Below are positions 49,270 to 58,296 of a stretch of 64,000 nt of DNA, piece by piece (the first letter of the stretch is position 1; every line of letters starts with the position of its first letter). Below the pieces are notes generated by a model. The model had not been told where the DNA came from. It was given only the letters and a program-made list of their open reading frames with translations, and searched no databases. A program made the position numbers and the translations under genes. The DNA is from Leptolinea sp964446955 (GTDB lineage Bacteria; Chloroflexota; Anaerolineae; Anaerolineales; Anaerolineaceae), in contig CAYUQJ010000003.1 of NCBI GenBank assembly GCA_964446955.1, positions 310,001 to 374,000 on the forward strand. Direction: 5' to 3'.

Positions 49270-51070
49270 TGGAAATCTCTCTTTTCAGTTCTTCTTCAAC
49301 ACGGGTTTGAATGTCAAAAATTCGGCGGTACATACCTGGCTTCCTGATCAGATCCTTATGTTTACCATGCTGTATTATGTGCCCTTGATCCATAACCAGG
49401 ATCATATCCGCATTCTGGATGCTCTGGATACGATGGGCAATAATAAACGTTGTTCGATCCCGCATTAATGATTGCAGAGCTGTCTGAATCTCGGATTCGG
49501 TTTCCATATCCACCGCTGATGTCGAGTCGTCCAGAATAAGAATGCGCGGATTTTTAAGCAATGTGCGGGCGATAGCCACCCGTTGTTTCTGACCGCCAGA
49601 AAGGGTTACTCCCTTCTCTCCCACGATCGTTCTGTAACCTTCAGGAAATGTGAGGATCACATCGTGGATGGCCGCAGCCCGGGCTGCAGTGACAATTTCT
49701 TCATGGCTCACCTGGCGGTCAACTCCATAAGCGATGTTTTCCTCGATCGAGCGGCTGAACAAGAATGGTTCCTGTTCCACGATCCCAATTTGGGCGCGTA
49801 ACCAGCGTCTTGGAATGGTGTTCAGTTCCTGCTGGTCAAGCAGGATACGCCCCTCCGTGTATTCATAAAAGCGGGGAAGCAGGTTTACCAGAGTGGTCTT
49901 TCCTGATCCTGTGGATCCCAGTAGAGCGATGACCTGACCGGGTCGGGCTTCGAACGTTATCCCCTGCAATGCGTTCGTTCCGTCCTTATATGAAAAACCC
50001 ACATTTTCAAAACGAATGGAACCGGTTACCGGAGATGCCGCGATGGATGTTCCCTCGTCCAGTGGTTCGCGGTCCTGTTTAATGATTTCTGAAACCCTGC
50101 TGTAGGATACAAGCCCGGTGGACATTTGGACGATCAGTCGGCCAAGATTTCGCATGGGAAATATGATCCAGACAATGAGACCGGTGTAAGCGAGGAAAGT
50201 ACCAACACTGATCTCTCCATTGATGGTCATCATCGCGCCGGTATAGTAGCCATAGAGGATCTGAGCCGTGCAAAGAATATCCGTCATTGGCCAGAAATAT
50301 GAATTTAGGACCAGGAGCCGTTTGCCGCGGATGAATTTTTCATAATTGTGGGTTTCAAATTTCTGTTTTTCAAACTGTTGTCTGGCAAATGCTTTTACCA
50401 CCCGAACCCCGGCAAGGTTTTCCTGGAGTGTGGTCGAAAGAACAGCTTCCTGTTCCTGGTAGGCTTCGTAAGCTTTTGAAATGTAGTAAAAGAAAATTGT
50501 TGAGATGATCACAACCACGGGGACGACGACTACGGATTTCCAGGCAAGAACTGGCTGGAGATGAAGAAGGGCGGCAAAGTTCACAGCGAAAAGAAGTATG
50601 ATACGGCCTGCACTAATCGCCTGGTCAGCGAAGAAACGGCGTAACGCATCAACATCGGAAGTAGCCCGTTGGATCAGTTCCCCTGTCTGAGTTGTATCGT
50701 GATAGGTGAACGTAAGATGTTGGATATGGTCGAACAGGAAATTCCGTAAACGACGGGTGACCCCCTCTGCTGTCCGCGCGGCAAATGTTCCCGAAAGAAA
50801 TGAAAAGCCACCTTCAACGGCGGCCATCCCAAGAAAGCTGAACGCCAGTAAAGGTAGGTATACCGGACTCCCACCGGAGAGGAATGTATCTACGAAGTAA
50901 CGCAACAGGAAATAGGTGGCAGTTTTTGCCAGAGCGGAAAAACCCTGACTGATTGTCGCAATAAGATATGTATGTTGGTATCCGGACATTAGGCGCCAAA
51001 GGCCTAACAACCGGTTTTGTGATATCACTTGTTTTTGATTTATGTTCTCAAATCGGTTTTCTGTTGTCAT
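49256..51070 (-). CDS. ABC exporter half-transporter (degenerate-site subunit)
   Basis: A 604-residue half-transporter with an N-terminal six-helix domain and an ATPase domain with Walker A GSTGSGKTT, signature LSGGQKQRV and Walker B LILDDSTSAVD, in which the usual catalytic Glu is Asp. It heads the two-gene unit and overlaps the next gene by 14 bases, so the subunits are made together. Its ATPase core pairs with the neighbour's to give one active and one degenerate site. Located directly divergent from the RDD gene, 171 bases away. Confidence 0.92.
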   Translation of the reverse strand: MTTENRFENINQKQVISQNRLLGLWRLMSGYQHTYLIATISQGFSALAKTATYFLLRYFVDTFLSGGSPVYLPLLAFSFLGMAAVEGGFSFLSGTFAARTAEGVTRRLRNFLFDHIQHLTFTYHDTTQTGELIQRATSDVDALRRFFADQAISAGRIILLFAVNFAALLHLQPVLAWKSVVVVPVVVIISTIFFYYISKAYEAYQEQEAVLSTTLQENLAGVRVVKAFARQQFEKQKFETHNYEKFIRGKRLLVLNSYFWPMTDILCTAQILYGYYTGAMMTINGEISVGTFLAYTGLIVWIIFPMRNLGRLIVQMSTGLVSYSRVSEIIKQDREPLDEGTSIAASPVTGSIRFENVGFSYKDGTNALQGITFEARPGQVIALLGSTGSGKTTLVNLLPRFYEYTEGRILLDQQELNTIPRRWLRAQIGIVEQEPFLFSRSIEENIAYGVDRQVSHEEIVTAARAAAIHDVILTFPEGYRTIVGEKGVTLSGGQKQRVAIARTLLKNPRILILDDSTSAVDMETESEIQTALQSLMRDRTTFIIAHRIQSIQNADMILVMDQGHIIQHGKHKDLIRKPGMYRRIFDIQTRVEEELKREISSVRD

Positions 51071-51146
51071 GATGGTATCTACCTGTATGCCGCTGCAAAG
51101 AGAAAACTATTTTACTGTATCTATGATCTGCGACCGGAAAAGATGA

Positions 51147-51174
51147 TTGAGCAATTGCTAAATTCTGGTATTAT
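51147..51174 (+). promoter_or_regulatory. Possible promoter of the RDD gene
   Basis: TTGAGC (51147-51152) and an extended -10, TGG then TATTAT (51169-51174), at 16-base spacing. Confidence 0.45.
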
Positions 51175-51241
51175 TGCGCATGTTTAATCATTGGATTAAA
51201 GCTTCGCGTCCGATTATTCCATAATTGCGAGTGGTGAAAAA

Positions 51242-51850
51242 ATGGATTTTCCACTGTACTCTGAACCTCCAAAGTCGACAATCCCGGAAGAAGGTGTGGG
51301 TTTTTTCATCCGGGCGGTGGCAAAAACTCTGGATCTAATAATTCATAACCTCGTAGGGCTGGGGCTGGGGCTACTGGTTGGAATCGGCATTGGAGTGGTG
51401 ACAGCCGCTGCGGGACAGAATGTCCCGGAATTGAACGACGAGGATCTCGTCATGCGACTAGTCACAGGATTGATTTCTACCGTTGGTTTTATCTTCTACT
51501 GTTCCATTTGTGAAGCGTATTATGGAGCCACGCTGGGGAAATTCCTGCTTGGCATCCATGTAGTTGACCGGAAGGGGGAGCAGATCTCTTTTGGAGCTGC
51601 TTTTATTCGCGCACTGGTTTTTCAAATTGATCAGATTTTTTTTGGAATTGTTGCATATTTAAGCATGAAGAGTACTCCCTTACAGCAACGCCTGGGGGAT
51701 AAATGGGCCGGGACGGTAGTGATCAAGCGTTCTGAGGTCCAGAGTTCAGAACTTTCATCCGGTTGTATGTTCTTTTTTGTGCTTCTGATTGGACTGGCAT
51801 TTGATGGTCTTTTACAGGTTCTACCTGCTGTTTATTACATGATGAAGTGA
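51242..51850 (+). CDS. RDD-family membrane protein
   Basis: A 202-residue protein with about four membrane helices. Family hallmarks are the Arg/Asp pattern early in the first helix (FFIRAVAKTLDLIIHN), the middle motif GATLGKFLLGIHVVDRKGE, and QQRLGDKWAGTVVI. RDD proteins are thought to be ion or metabolite transporters or accessory membrane factors; no substrate can be given. It is probably transcribed alone from the promoter at about 51.15 kb. Confidence 0.85.
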   Translation: MDFPLYSEPPKSTIPEEGVGFFIRAVAKTLDLIIHNLVGLGLGLLVGIGIGVVTAAAGQNVPELNDEDLVMRLVTGLISTVGFIFYCSICEAYYGATLGKFLLGIHVVDRKGEQISFGAAFIRALVFQIDQIFFGIVAYLSMKSTPLQQRLGDKWAGTVVIKRSEVQSSELSSGCMFFFVLLIGLAFDGLLQVLPAVYYMMK

Positions 51851-51986
51851 TGAAGCCTGCCAATTCTCCCTTTTGTTGAGGGCGCGTTTTCTTTTCCTGT
51901 TTTCCATTTGCGCTATGATCCATACTGCGATTTAATAATGAAGGTCGTATTTGGGATCTGGCCGGATGGAATAGGGAATCGGGAAC

Positions 51987-52502
51987 GTGGGAGAATCGCG
52001 TAACACACTATTCGGAAGTGGAGTTTTTGTCGGGGTGATGGTTACAATAATCATCTTCCTGATACTTTCTGTATGCGGTATCACCGGTTATCTTTTCCTT
52101 GAACGTCCACAGCTTTTTCCAGGAACCGTAAAGAGCACCATTGACGCCCGTGAAGGGTGGCAAAGTTCGGGTGTATGGGTTAAGCCGGGAAATAGAGTAG
52201 ATATTCAGGTGGTAGATGGGGTATGGACACACTGGGATGGAACAGAACCGTACAACAAAGGGACGGGTGGGGGATATGTGTGCGGAAAAGCCATGGATCC
52301 GGATGATTGTGTGGAGCCCCTCCCGGGGTATTCAACGGGCGGCCTGATTGGGCGTGTGGGTGAAGAGATATTTGAGGTCGGAAATGGAACGATATGGAAG
52401 TCCACGGAATCAGGCAGGTTGGAACTGCGGATAAATGACGGGGATGTAGGTCTGCATGACAATGACGGCAAATTGAATGTGGAAGTGCATATTCAGAAAT
52501 AG
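51987..52502 (+). CDS. Membrane-anchored protein with LecA-like beta-sandwich domain
   Basis: A 171-residue protein with one N-terminal membrane helix (about residues 12-35) and an extracytoplasmic domain (about 48-170) of the PA-IL/LecA-like type: GWQSSGVWVKPGNRVDIQV, the glycine- and Trp-rich middle, GLIGRVGEEIFEVGNG, and the ending NDGDVGLHDNDGKLNVEV. In LecA the Asp/Asn-rich ending binds calcium and galactose, but similar domains occur widely with unknown ligands. The GTG at 51987 has only a weak ribosome site. It stands alone between the RDD gene and mfd. Confidence 0.75.
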   Translation: MGESRNTLFGSGVFVGVMVTIIIFLILSVCGITGYLFLERPQLFPGTVKSTIDAREGWQSSGVWVKPGNRVDIQVVDGVWTHWDGTEPYNKGTGGGYVCGKAMDPDDCVEPLPGYSTGGLIGRVGEEIFEVGNGTIWKSTESGRLELRINDGDVGLHDNDGKLNVEVHIQK

Positions 52503-52597
52503 TCATTACAAAAAAAGAATTGTGTTTTCGTTAAAAACTATCACAGGAAAATTGTTTCCAATGATGGCGCGTAAATAACAATGTATAGAAGCGATCA

Positions 52598-55500
52598 TCA
52601 CCTCTGCCAGAGTTTATTTATTTCCTGAAGACCTTCAATAAGGTTTTGCTTCCAGGTTTCTTCATCTTCCGGCATGGGAAGCCAGTAAGAATTCTTGCCC
52701 GGACGGGATTTAACCGGTAATTGTGGGAGATTGCGGGCTGGAGTACCTTCTGGAAGAGGCGGGAATCGTAGAACAAGTTGTTGGTTTTCGACGGTGATAG
52801 AAGTAAGCCCCGCGGTTTCAGAAAGGACCTTGACGCGTAACATATACATCAGGTTATTTAATTGCTCAGGGATGGGGCCGAACCGGTCGCTGAATTCATC
52901 ACACAATGAATGAATATCTTCTTCAGATTGAACATCGGCCAGACGGCGGTATAAACGCAACCGCATGGTTTGGTCTTCCACATAATCAAGCGGGATCCCA
53001 ACGGATAGCGGTAAATCAACAGCAACCGGCATCTGTACTTCCCGCATGTTGAGTTGTTCATCATCCAATGGAGGCATGCCTTCAGATTGGCGTAATGTAC
53101 GGACAGCCGACGCGAGCATGCGCGTGTAGAGGTGGAAACCGACAGTGGCGATTACCCCATGTTGACGATTGCCAAGGATTTCTCCCGCCCCGCGCATTTC
53201 CAAATCACGCATTGCTATGGAATAACCGGCTCCCAGCTGGGTGTTTTCCGCAATAACTTCCAAACGTTCCTGGCCTTCGGGAGTAGGTGACTTTTTCCGG
53301 TGGCGAAAGAAATAAGCGTAAGCACGCTGTGCGCCGCGTCCCACCCGTCCGCGCAATTGATACAGTTGCGCCAATCCGAATGTATCACCGCGGTCAACGA
53401 TCAATGTATTGGCGTTGGGTATGTCCAATCCGGATTCAATGATTGACGTGGATAACAGTATGTCGATCTCCCCGCGTGAGAATTGGTCCATAACGTGAGC
53501 CAGCTCGCTCTCGTGCATTTGTCCATGTGCCACGCCTACGCGGGCTTCCGGCACCAATTTGTGCAGGTGACTTTCCATTGCGTGGATGGTTTGAACCCGG
53601 TTATGCACAAAGAAGACCTGCCCTTCCCGATCCAATTCCCGGATAACAGCCTGACGAACCAGGCGGGGAGAATATGGCCCGATGTGTGTGATGATGGGCA
53701 AACGTTCTTCCGGCGGTGTATTGATGGTTGAGATATCCCGTACTCCGGTAAGTGCCATGTACAGTGTGCGCGGGATGGGTGTGGCCGTGAGCGTGAGAAC
53801 ATCAATTTCTGTCCGGAGCTTCTTGAAATGTTCTTTGTGTGTTACCCCGAAACGTTGCTCCTCATCAATAATTGCCAGTCCCAGGTCCTTGAATAGCACA
53901 TCCTGGGAAATAAGGCGATGGGTTCCAATGACAATATCAACTTCACCGCGCCAGAGTTTGCGGATGATCTCATCCTGTTCGCGGGTGGTGCGAAACCGGG
54001 AGAGCATTTCCACGGAAACCGGATAGGCGGTCAGGCGCTGCCGGAAAGTTTCATAGTGCTGTTGGGCAAGAACGGTGGTGGGAACCAGGACGGCCACCTG
54101 TTTACCGTCCATTACGGCTTTGAAGGCTGCCCGTAGCGCCACTTCCGTCTTCCCGTAACCTACATCACCGCAGAGCAAACGATCCATCGGCCGGCCGGCT
54201 TCCATATCCTTTTTTACCAAACGGATGGCACTCATCTGATCTTTCGTTTCAATATAGGGAAAACTGGCTTCTAATTCAAACTGCCAGGGAGTGTCACCGT
54301 GAAAGGCATAACCTTCCGATACCTGACGGCGGGCGTACAGGTCCAACAATTCACGCGCAACCTGTTGGACAGCTTCACTGGCATGCTGCCGTGCAGTGGC
54401 CCATTCCGTGCTGCCAAGGCGGGTGGGGCTGGGCGGTTCTCCACCCGGTCCAATGTACCGGCTCAACCGATCGGCCTGATGAACAGGAACGAAAAGCTGG
54501 TCGCCGTTGTCGTACTCTATGCACAGGAATTCTCCTGTTGTCTCCTCTATATTCCGCTTTACCAGGCCTACCAACCGGCCAATACCGTAATCCATATGGA
54601 CTACCCAATCACCGGCTTTTAGATCAGCGTAACCGGCTTCTGGTGCTTCGGCTGATGGCGCGTGTCGTTGCCGTACCTGCGGACGTTCCCAACCAAAGAT
54701 TTCATTATCTGTTAAAAGAAAGGCGGATTTATTTCCACCCGTTATTTCCCAGCCATCGCTTAATGTGCCTTCAATGATCTCTGGTGAGGCCTCAATACCT
54801 GCTTCCTGCTGACGTTCCTTCCATAGATCCTGTAGACGCGATGCCTGGCGCGAAACGATCATTACCCTCGCGTTGTTTTTCAGACTATCACCAACATATT
54901 CGTTGAACGGTTTCAGGCGGCCCCCAAACCGCTGCCCGGGTTGAATAGCTTCGCCATAGTATCCTGTCTCAGATGACGTGCTGCGTCCAAGTTCAAGCCA
55001 GGTTTGACCGGAAAGAGTGTCCTGCAATTCTGACCAGGTCAGGTATGGGATGGGATAATCGTCCGGCAAAACACTTTCTTTGATAAGGTCAGCCCGAAGT
55101 CTTACAGCCTGTTCCTCTATGTCATTGGCGGCTGTTTGAACAGATTGCAGGTCATCAACAAGAACAAGGCTGCCTTTTGGCAGGTAATCCAATAGGCTGG
55201 CATGGGCTGGATGTACCAGGGGTAGATGGTACTCATCCACATCTCCTGTAATACCAGCTTTTTCCGCTGCTCCTGGCAATACTTCGCGTGCCGGGGTGAT
55301 GCGTATGGATTCGAGGCGAGACAAAGTTCGCTGCGAAACCGGATCAAACTGGCGAAGTGTATCGATCTCGTCGCCAAAGAACTCTATCCGCACCGGAAAT
55401 CGTTCAGCCGGAGGCCAGATATCCAGTATGCCACCCCGGCGCGAAAAGAAGCCGACCTCAAGAACTGTATCCGCGCTTTGATAACCGGTTTCCACCCAGT

Positions 55501-55996
55501 GCCGGACAAGTTCTTCGATCGAATAGCTGGAACCTATTTGAATATTCCGGACGACCCGGATAAAGTCACGGCGGGGCAAAGTCCGGGCCATGAGGGCGCG
55601 AATCGGAGTAAAGATGATGGGTGGTTTAAGTGGACGGGGTGAACCGGGAACATGGTAGGCAGCGAGGGCAGACAACGTCTGCAATCTTTCCCTGCGGGTG
55701 ATATTTCCCCATGCTGCCTGTTCATAAAATAATGGGTTGGGGGCGGGAAAACCCATACGGTTGGCTTCGGAATACCAGAATTTCAACTCGTCGCCCAATG
55801 TGAAGGCGCGCTCTGACCGATCCGTAAGGATCAATACCGGAGACGCAATATCCATTGCAAGGACGGCGGCTGCCGGTATACGAGCCGATCGTATCAACCC
55901 CAGTCCGGGAATAGTCTTACCGGGGCCGATCGAAGTGAGAATGTCAGAATAACCGGGCAGGCCGCGAAAGAAATCCAGCATTTCAGTTTTTCTCAA
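52598..55996 (-). CDS. mfd: Transcription-repair coupling factor
   Basis: Mfd pushes stalled RNA polymerase off damaged DNA and recruits UvrA. The 1132-residue protein has the UvrB-like N-terminal module (ILDIWPPAERFPVRIEFFGDEIDTLRQFD), the CarD-like polymerase-binding domain (LKAGDWVVHMDYGIGRLVGL), the RecG-like translocase with Walker A GDVGYGKTE, the DEEQRFG box, TATPIPRTLYMALTG and RGRVGRG, and the C-terminal UvrA-masking domain. Size and order are standard. Its start overlaps the end of pth by 14 bases, a common pairing in bacteria. Confidence 0.96.
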   Translation of the reverse strand: MRKTEMLDFFRGLPGYSDILTSIGPGKTIPGLGLIRSARIPAAAVLAMDIASPVLILTDRSERAFTLGDELKFWYSEANRMGFPAPNPLFYEQAAWGNITRRERLQTLSALAAYHVPGSPRPLKPPIIFTPIRALMARTLPRRDFIRVVRNIQIGSSYSIEELVRHWVETGYQSADTVLEVGFFSRRGGILDIWPPAERFPVRIEFFGDEIDTLRQFDPVSQRTLSRLESIRITPAREVLPGAAEKAGITGDVDEYHLPLVHPAHASLLDYLPKGSLVLVDDLQSVQTAANDIEEQAVRLRADLIKESVLPDDYPIPYLTWSELQDTLSGQTWLELGRSTSSETGYYGEAIQPGQRFGGRLKPFNEYVGDSLKNNARVMIVSRQASRLQDLWKERQQEAGIEASPEIIEGTLSDGWEITGGNKSAFLLTDNEIFGWERPQVRQRHAPSAEAPEAGYADLKAGDWVVHMDYGIGRLVGLVKRNIEETTGEFLCIEYDNGDQLFVPVHQADRLSRYIGPGGEPPSPTRLGSTEWATARQHASEAVQQVARELLDLYARRQVSEGYAFHGDTPWQFELEASFPYIETKDQMSAIRLVKKDMEAGRPMDRLLCGDVGYGKTEVALRAAFKAVMDGKQVAVLVPTTVLAQQHYETFRQRLTAYPVSVEMLSRFRTTREQDEIIRKLWRGEVDIVIGTHRLISQDVLFKDLGLAIIDEEQRFGVTHKEHFKKLRTEIDVLTLTATPIPRTLYMALTGVRDISTINTPPEERLPIITHIGPYSPRLVRQAVIRELDREGQVFFVHNRVQTIHAMESHLHKLVPEARVGVAHGQMHESELAHVMDQFSRGEIDILLSTSIIESGLDIPNANTLIVDRGDTFGLAQLYQLRGRVGRGAQRAYAYFFRHRKKSPTPEGQERLEVIAENTQLGAGYSIAMRDLEMRGAGEILGNRQHGVIATVGFHLYTRMLASAVRTLRQSEGMPPLDDEQLNMREVQMPVAVDLPLSVGIPLDYVEDQTMRLRLYRRLADVQSEEDIHSLCDEFSDRFGPIPEQLNNLMYMLRVKVLSETAGLTSITVENQQLVLRFPPLPEGTPARNLPQLPVKSRPGKNSYWLPMPEDEETWKQNLIEGLQEINKLWQR

Positions 55997-56603
55997 CAGA
56001 TCCGTTGTATCGGTTCATTGCCGCATCCAGCCCTTCGCGGACGAAAATGAGGGCTGCCTCTGCTGCGGAGTCCAAAACGGAATCAAGCATTTGCCGGTCA
56101 TTCGCATGGAAGGTTTGGAGGACATAATCGGCGGCATCCATACGTCCCGGTGGGCGTCCAATGCCGAGGCGCAGTCGGGCAAAATCTTGTGTGCCCAACC
56201 GGTCGATGGTTGAACCCAACCCCTTTTGTCCGCCAGATCCACCTGAAGGGCGAATCCGCAGGGTTCCCAATGGGAGGTCAAGGTCATCATGGATGACAAG
56301 CAAGTTCTCCACCGGTATCTTGTAAAATCGAAGCAATCCGTTTACTGCCTGTCCGGAAAGATTCATAAAGGTCTGTGGTTTGGCCAGAATGATCCTGTGG
56401 TGTTCGTCTTTGTATTGGGCTGTTAATGCGTTGGCCTGTAGTTTTCCAAGGAAAACATCCAACTTCTGGCAGATACGATCGATAGCCATGAATCCAATAT
56501 TATGCCGGGTATCCATATATTCCCGTCCGGGATTGCCAAAACCGGCGATGAGGTAGATTGGAAGTCCGGGGTCGGACTGCGGTTTGTGTAAAAATCGAAA
56601 CAT
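55983..56603 (-). CDS. pth: Peptidyl-tRNA hydrolase
   Basis: Releases tRNA from peptidyl-tRNAs that drop off the ribosome. The 206-residue protein has GFGNPGREYMDTRHNIGFMAID with the catalytic His, the Asn-bearing KPQTFMNLSGQAV segment and HDDLDLPLGTLRIRPSGGSGGQKGL, all diagnostic. A slightly extended C-terminus is polar. It precedes mfd with a 14-base overlap and follows a small membrane-protein gene, with which it may be cotranscribed. Confidence 0.95.
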   Translation of the reverse strand: MFRFLHKPQSDPGLPIYLIAGFGNPGREYMDTRHNIGFMAIDRICQKLDVFLGKLQANALTAQYKDEHHRIILAKPQTFMNLSGQAVNGLLRFYKIPVENLLVIHDDLDLPLGTLRIRPSGGSGGQKGLGSTIDRLGTQDFARLRLGIGRPPGRMDAADYVLQTFHANDRQMLDSVLDSAAEAALIFVREGLDAAMNRYNGSVEKN

Positions 56604-56619
56604 CAGATCATCCGTCTAA

Positions 56620-57240
56620 TTATGAAAGTGAGCGTTTAACGATCCAATAAACGCCAAATGCCAGGAAGAAACCAATCCCCACTATCCCGCCACGGATCAG
56701 GCTACTGTTCAAATCTGTTGGGGTAAGAATGGCCGGGTTGGTCTCAAAGGCTGGCCGGGTTGGCCGTGGTGTCCGGGTTGGGACAGGGGTTTCTTTCGTT
56801 ACAATGACTTTCGCTGTCGCGACCGGGTCGGGTGGGGTCGGGGTTTCCACCGGAGAATAATTACGAACACGAACACCCTGAACAACCGTGTTTTTGCAGG
56901 TTCCGTCTGTCAGACATACGGATAACCGTAGATCATAATTGCCATCCGAAATGACACTGGTATCCCACTCTGCGACCTTGCCCGGATTAACTGCCTGGTC
57001 CGTTTCAGCCAGAAGGAACCAGGTCCCTTTGGGGTCGTTCACATAACGAAATTCGAGTTCGGCGCGTTGGAAACCAGCCAATTCAGTGATACCGCTGATC
57101 TCAACCCGTCCTTGAATGGCTTCTCCGTCGCGTGGTGATATAACAACCGGTTCATCAGAAGAAACCTGCGCAAAAACGGGTGTTAGAACGATAATCAACA
57201 ATATCTGGCAAACGAGAATGGATCGACCGAATAAACGCAT
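56620..57240 (-). CDS. Secreted Ig-like-domain protein with C-terminal membrane anchor
   Basis: A 206-residue protein: a signal peptide (about residues 5-24), a beta-sandwich domain (about 28-130, with VVISPRDGEAIQGRVEISG and WDTSVISDGNYDLRLSV typical of Ig-like folds), a Thr/Pro-rich linker (about 132-175) and one C-terminal membrane helix (about 180-198). One Cys pair (CLTDGTC) could form a disulfide. The precise family and role are unknown; adhesion or envelope structure fits. It lies 16 bases before pth in the same orientation. Confidence 0.72.
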   Translation of the reverse strand: MRLFGRSILVCQILLIIVLTPVFAQVSSDEPVVISPRDGEAIQGRVEISGITELAGFQRAELEFRYVNDPKGTWFLLAETDQAVNPGKVAEWDTSVISDGNYDLRLSVCLTDGTCKNTVVQGVRVRNYSPVETPTPPDPVATAKVIVTKETPVPTRTPRPTRPAFETNPAILTPTDLNSSLIRGGIVGIGFFLAFGVYWIVKRSLS

Positions 57241-57325
57241 AGCATGTTATTTTATCATCACTCATACAGTTGTTCTTCCTCCGAAGCAATAGACTGTGCA
57301 TTAATACATCTCGTTATCCACAATA

Positions 57326-57334
57326 TGCTATAAT
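57326..57334 (+). promoter_or_regulatory. Extended -10 promoter with predicted leaderless transcript
   Basis: TGC followed by a perfect TATAAT (57329-57334). The expected start, about seven bases later, falls at most three bases before the ATG at 57344, which has no ribosome site. Confidence 0.5.
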
Positions 57335-57343
57335 TTTTTTACT

Positions 57344-57799
57344 ATGATAGATGAACCAGCAGAACAACCGTATGAACCTGTTGAACCAACCGGCCATATA
57401 GCAAAAACTGATTTGGATTCTTCGCAGAAAAAAGCTGTTATATGGATGGCGGTCATTGTTATCATTGTTCTTGCCATACTGGCTGCGGGGACAATCTTTC
57501 TGTTGCGCAGCGATGTTGATACTACCAGCCACATCCGGGATATTTTTATCATCTTCATGGCTCTGGAGTCGTTCATAATTGGGTTGGCTTTGATTGTGTT
57601 GATCGTCCAACTTGCCACATTGATCAACCTTCTTCAAAATGAGATCAAGCCGATACTGAATTCGACCAGTGAAACTGTGAACACACTGCGGGGAACCGCG
57701 ACTTTCCTGAGCAATAACCTGGCTGAGCCTGTTATAAAAATGAATGAATCGCTCGCAGTGGTACGCAAACTTATGGATTTTCTAAAAATCTTGAAATAG
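57344..57799 (+). CDS. Two-helix membrane protein with amphipathic C-terminus
   Basis: A 151-residue protein with an acidic, Pro-rich N-terminus, two membrane helices (about residues 30-53 and 65-90) and a C-terminal helix of about 60 residues with heptad-like Leu/Val spacing (LLQNEIKPILNSTSETVNTLRGTATFL). This resembles DUF948-like proteins, often next to YtxH genes. Function unknown; a membrane scaffold is likely. The YtxH gene follows by 48 bases in the same direction, so the two probably form an operon. Confidence 0.7.
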   Translation: MIDEPAEQPYEPVEPTGHIAKTDLDSSQKKAVIWMAVIVIIVLAILAAGTIFLLRSDVDTTSHIRDIFIIFMALESFIIGLALIVLIVQLATLINLLQNEIKPILNSTSETVNTLRGTATFLSNNLAEPVIKMNESLAVVRKLMDFLKILK

Positions 57800-57847
57800 T
57801 ATTGGTTTGCGAAAACCGGTCTAATGAATCGTTGAAAGGAGAATAAG

Positions 57848-58219
57848 ATGTCAGATAATGATGAATTTGGTGCGTTCTTAGTGGGGTTTGTAGTTGGTGG
57901 TCTGGCCGGAGCCGTCACAGCATTATTGCTTGCGCCGCAATCCGGTGAAGAAACCCGTACTGTTATCAAGGAAAAGGCTATTGAGTTGAAAGATGTCGCG
58001 GCCGATTCCTATTCTGAGGTCTATGATAAAGCTGAGGAATTGGTAAAGACATCACGCGACAAAGCAGAAGATCTGGTGAAAACATCACGTGACAAGGCTG
58101 AAGAACTGGTGAAAACAACCCGTGAAAAAGCCGAAGAATTAACCCAGAAGGGACAGGTTGTTCTGGAAGAACAAAAAAGCAAACTGACCGGCAAGAAAGA
58201 ATCCAAGCCGGCTGCGTAG
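57848..58219 (+). CDS. YtxH-like stress-type membrane protein with 11-residue repeats
   Basis: A 123-residue protein with one glycine-rich N-terminal membrane helix (about residues 9-30) ending in the YtxH-family motif LLLAPQSGEETR. A charged helical tail follows with three 11-residue repeats of the type DKAEELVKTSR and a partial fourth (residues 60-98), suggesting a long amphipathic helix like those of LEA proteins. AAAGGAG lies six bases before the ATG. Roles in envelope or desiccation stress are suggested for the family but unproven. Confidence 0.8.
   Translation: MSDNDEFGAFLVGFVVGGLAGAVTALLLAPQSGEETRTVIKEKAIELKDVAADSYSEVYDKAEELVKTSRDKAEDLVKTSRDKAEELVKTTREKAEELTQKGQVVLEEQKSKLTGKKESKPAA
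58025..58141 (+). repeat. 33-base tandem repeat inside the YtxH-like gene
   Basis: Three in-frame units (58025-58057, 58058-58090, 58091-58123) and a partial fourth, each encoding an 11-residue helix turn. The copies differ by several bases, so they are not very recent. Confidence 0.8.
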
Positions 58220-58245
58220 GGTTAACCCCTCCCTGGACAATAAAG

Positions 58246-58273
58246 CAGGCCCCTGTAAAATTTCAGGGGCCTG
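58246..58273. terminator. Bidirectional terminator
   Basis: A perfect 10-bp stem (CAGGCCCCTG / CAGGGGCCTG) with an 8-base loop, between convergent genes. T-richness behind the stem is modest on both strands. Confidence 0.75.
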
Positions 58274-58296
58274 TATCATTTAATCAATTTTCCAGA

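Noticed and set aside
58025..58141. CRISPR-like or minisatellite array
   Set aside because: The units are 33 bases, in frame, and encode 11-residue helix repeats in a YtxH-like protein with no spacers.
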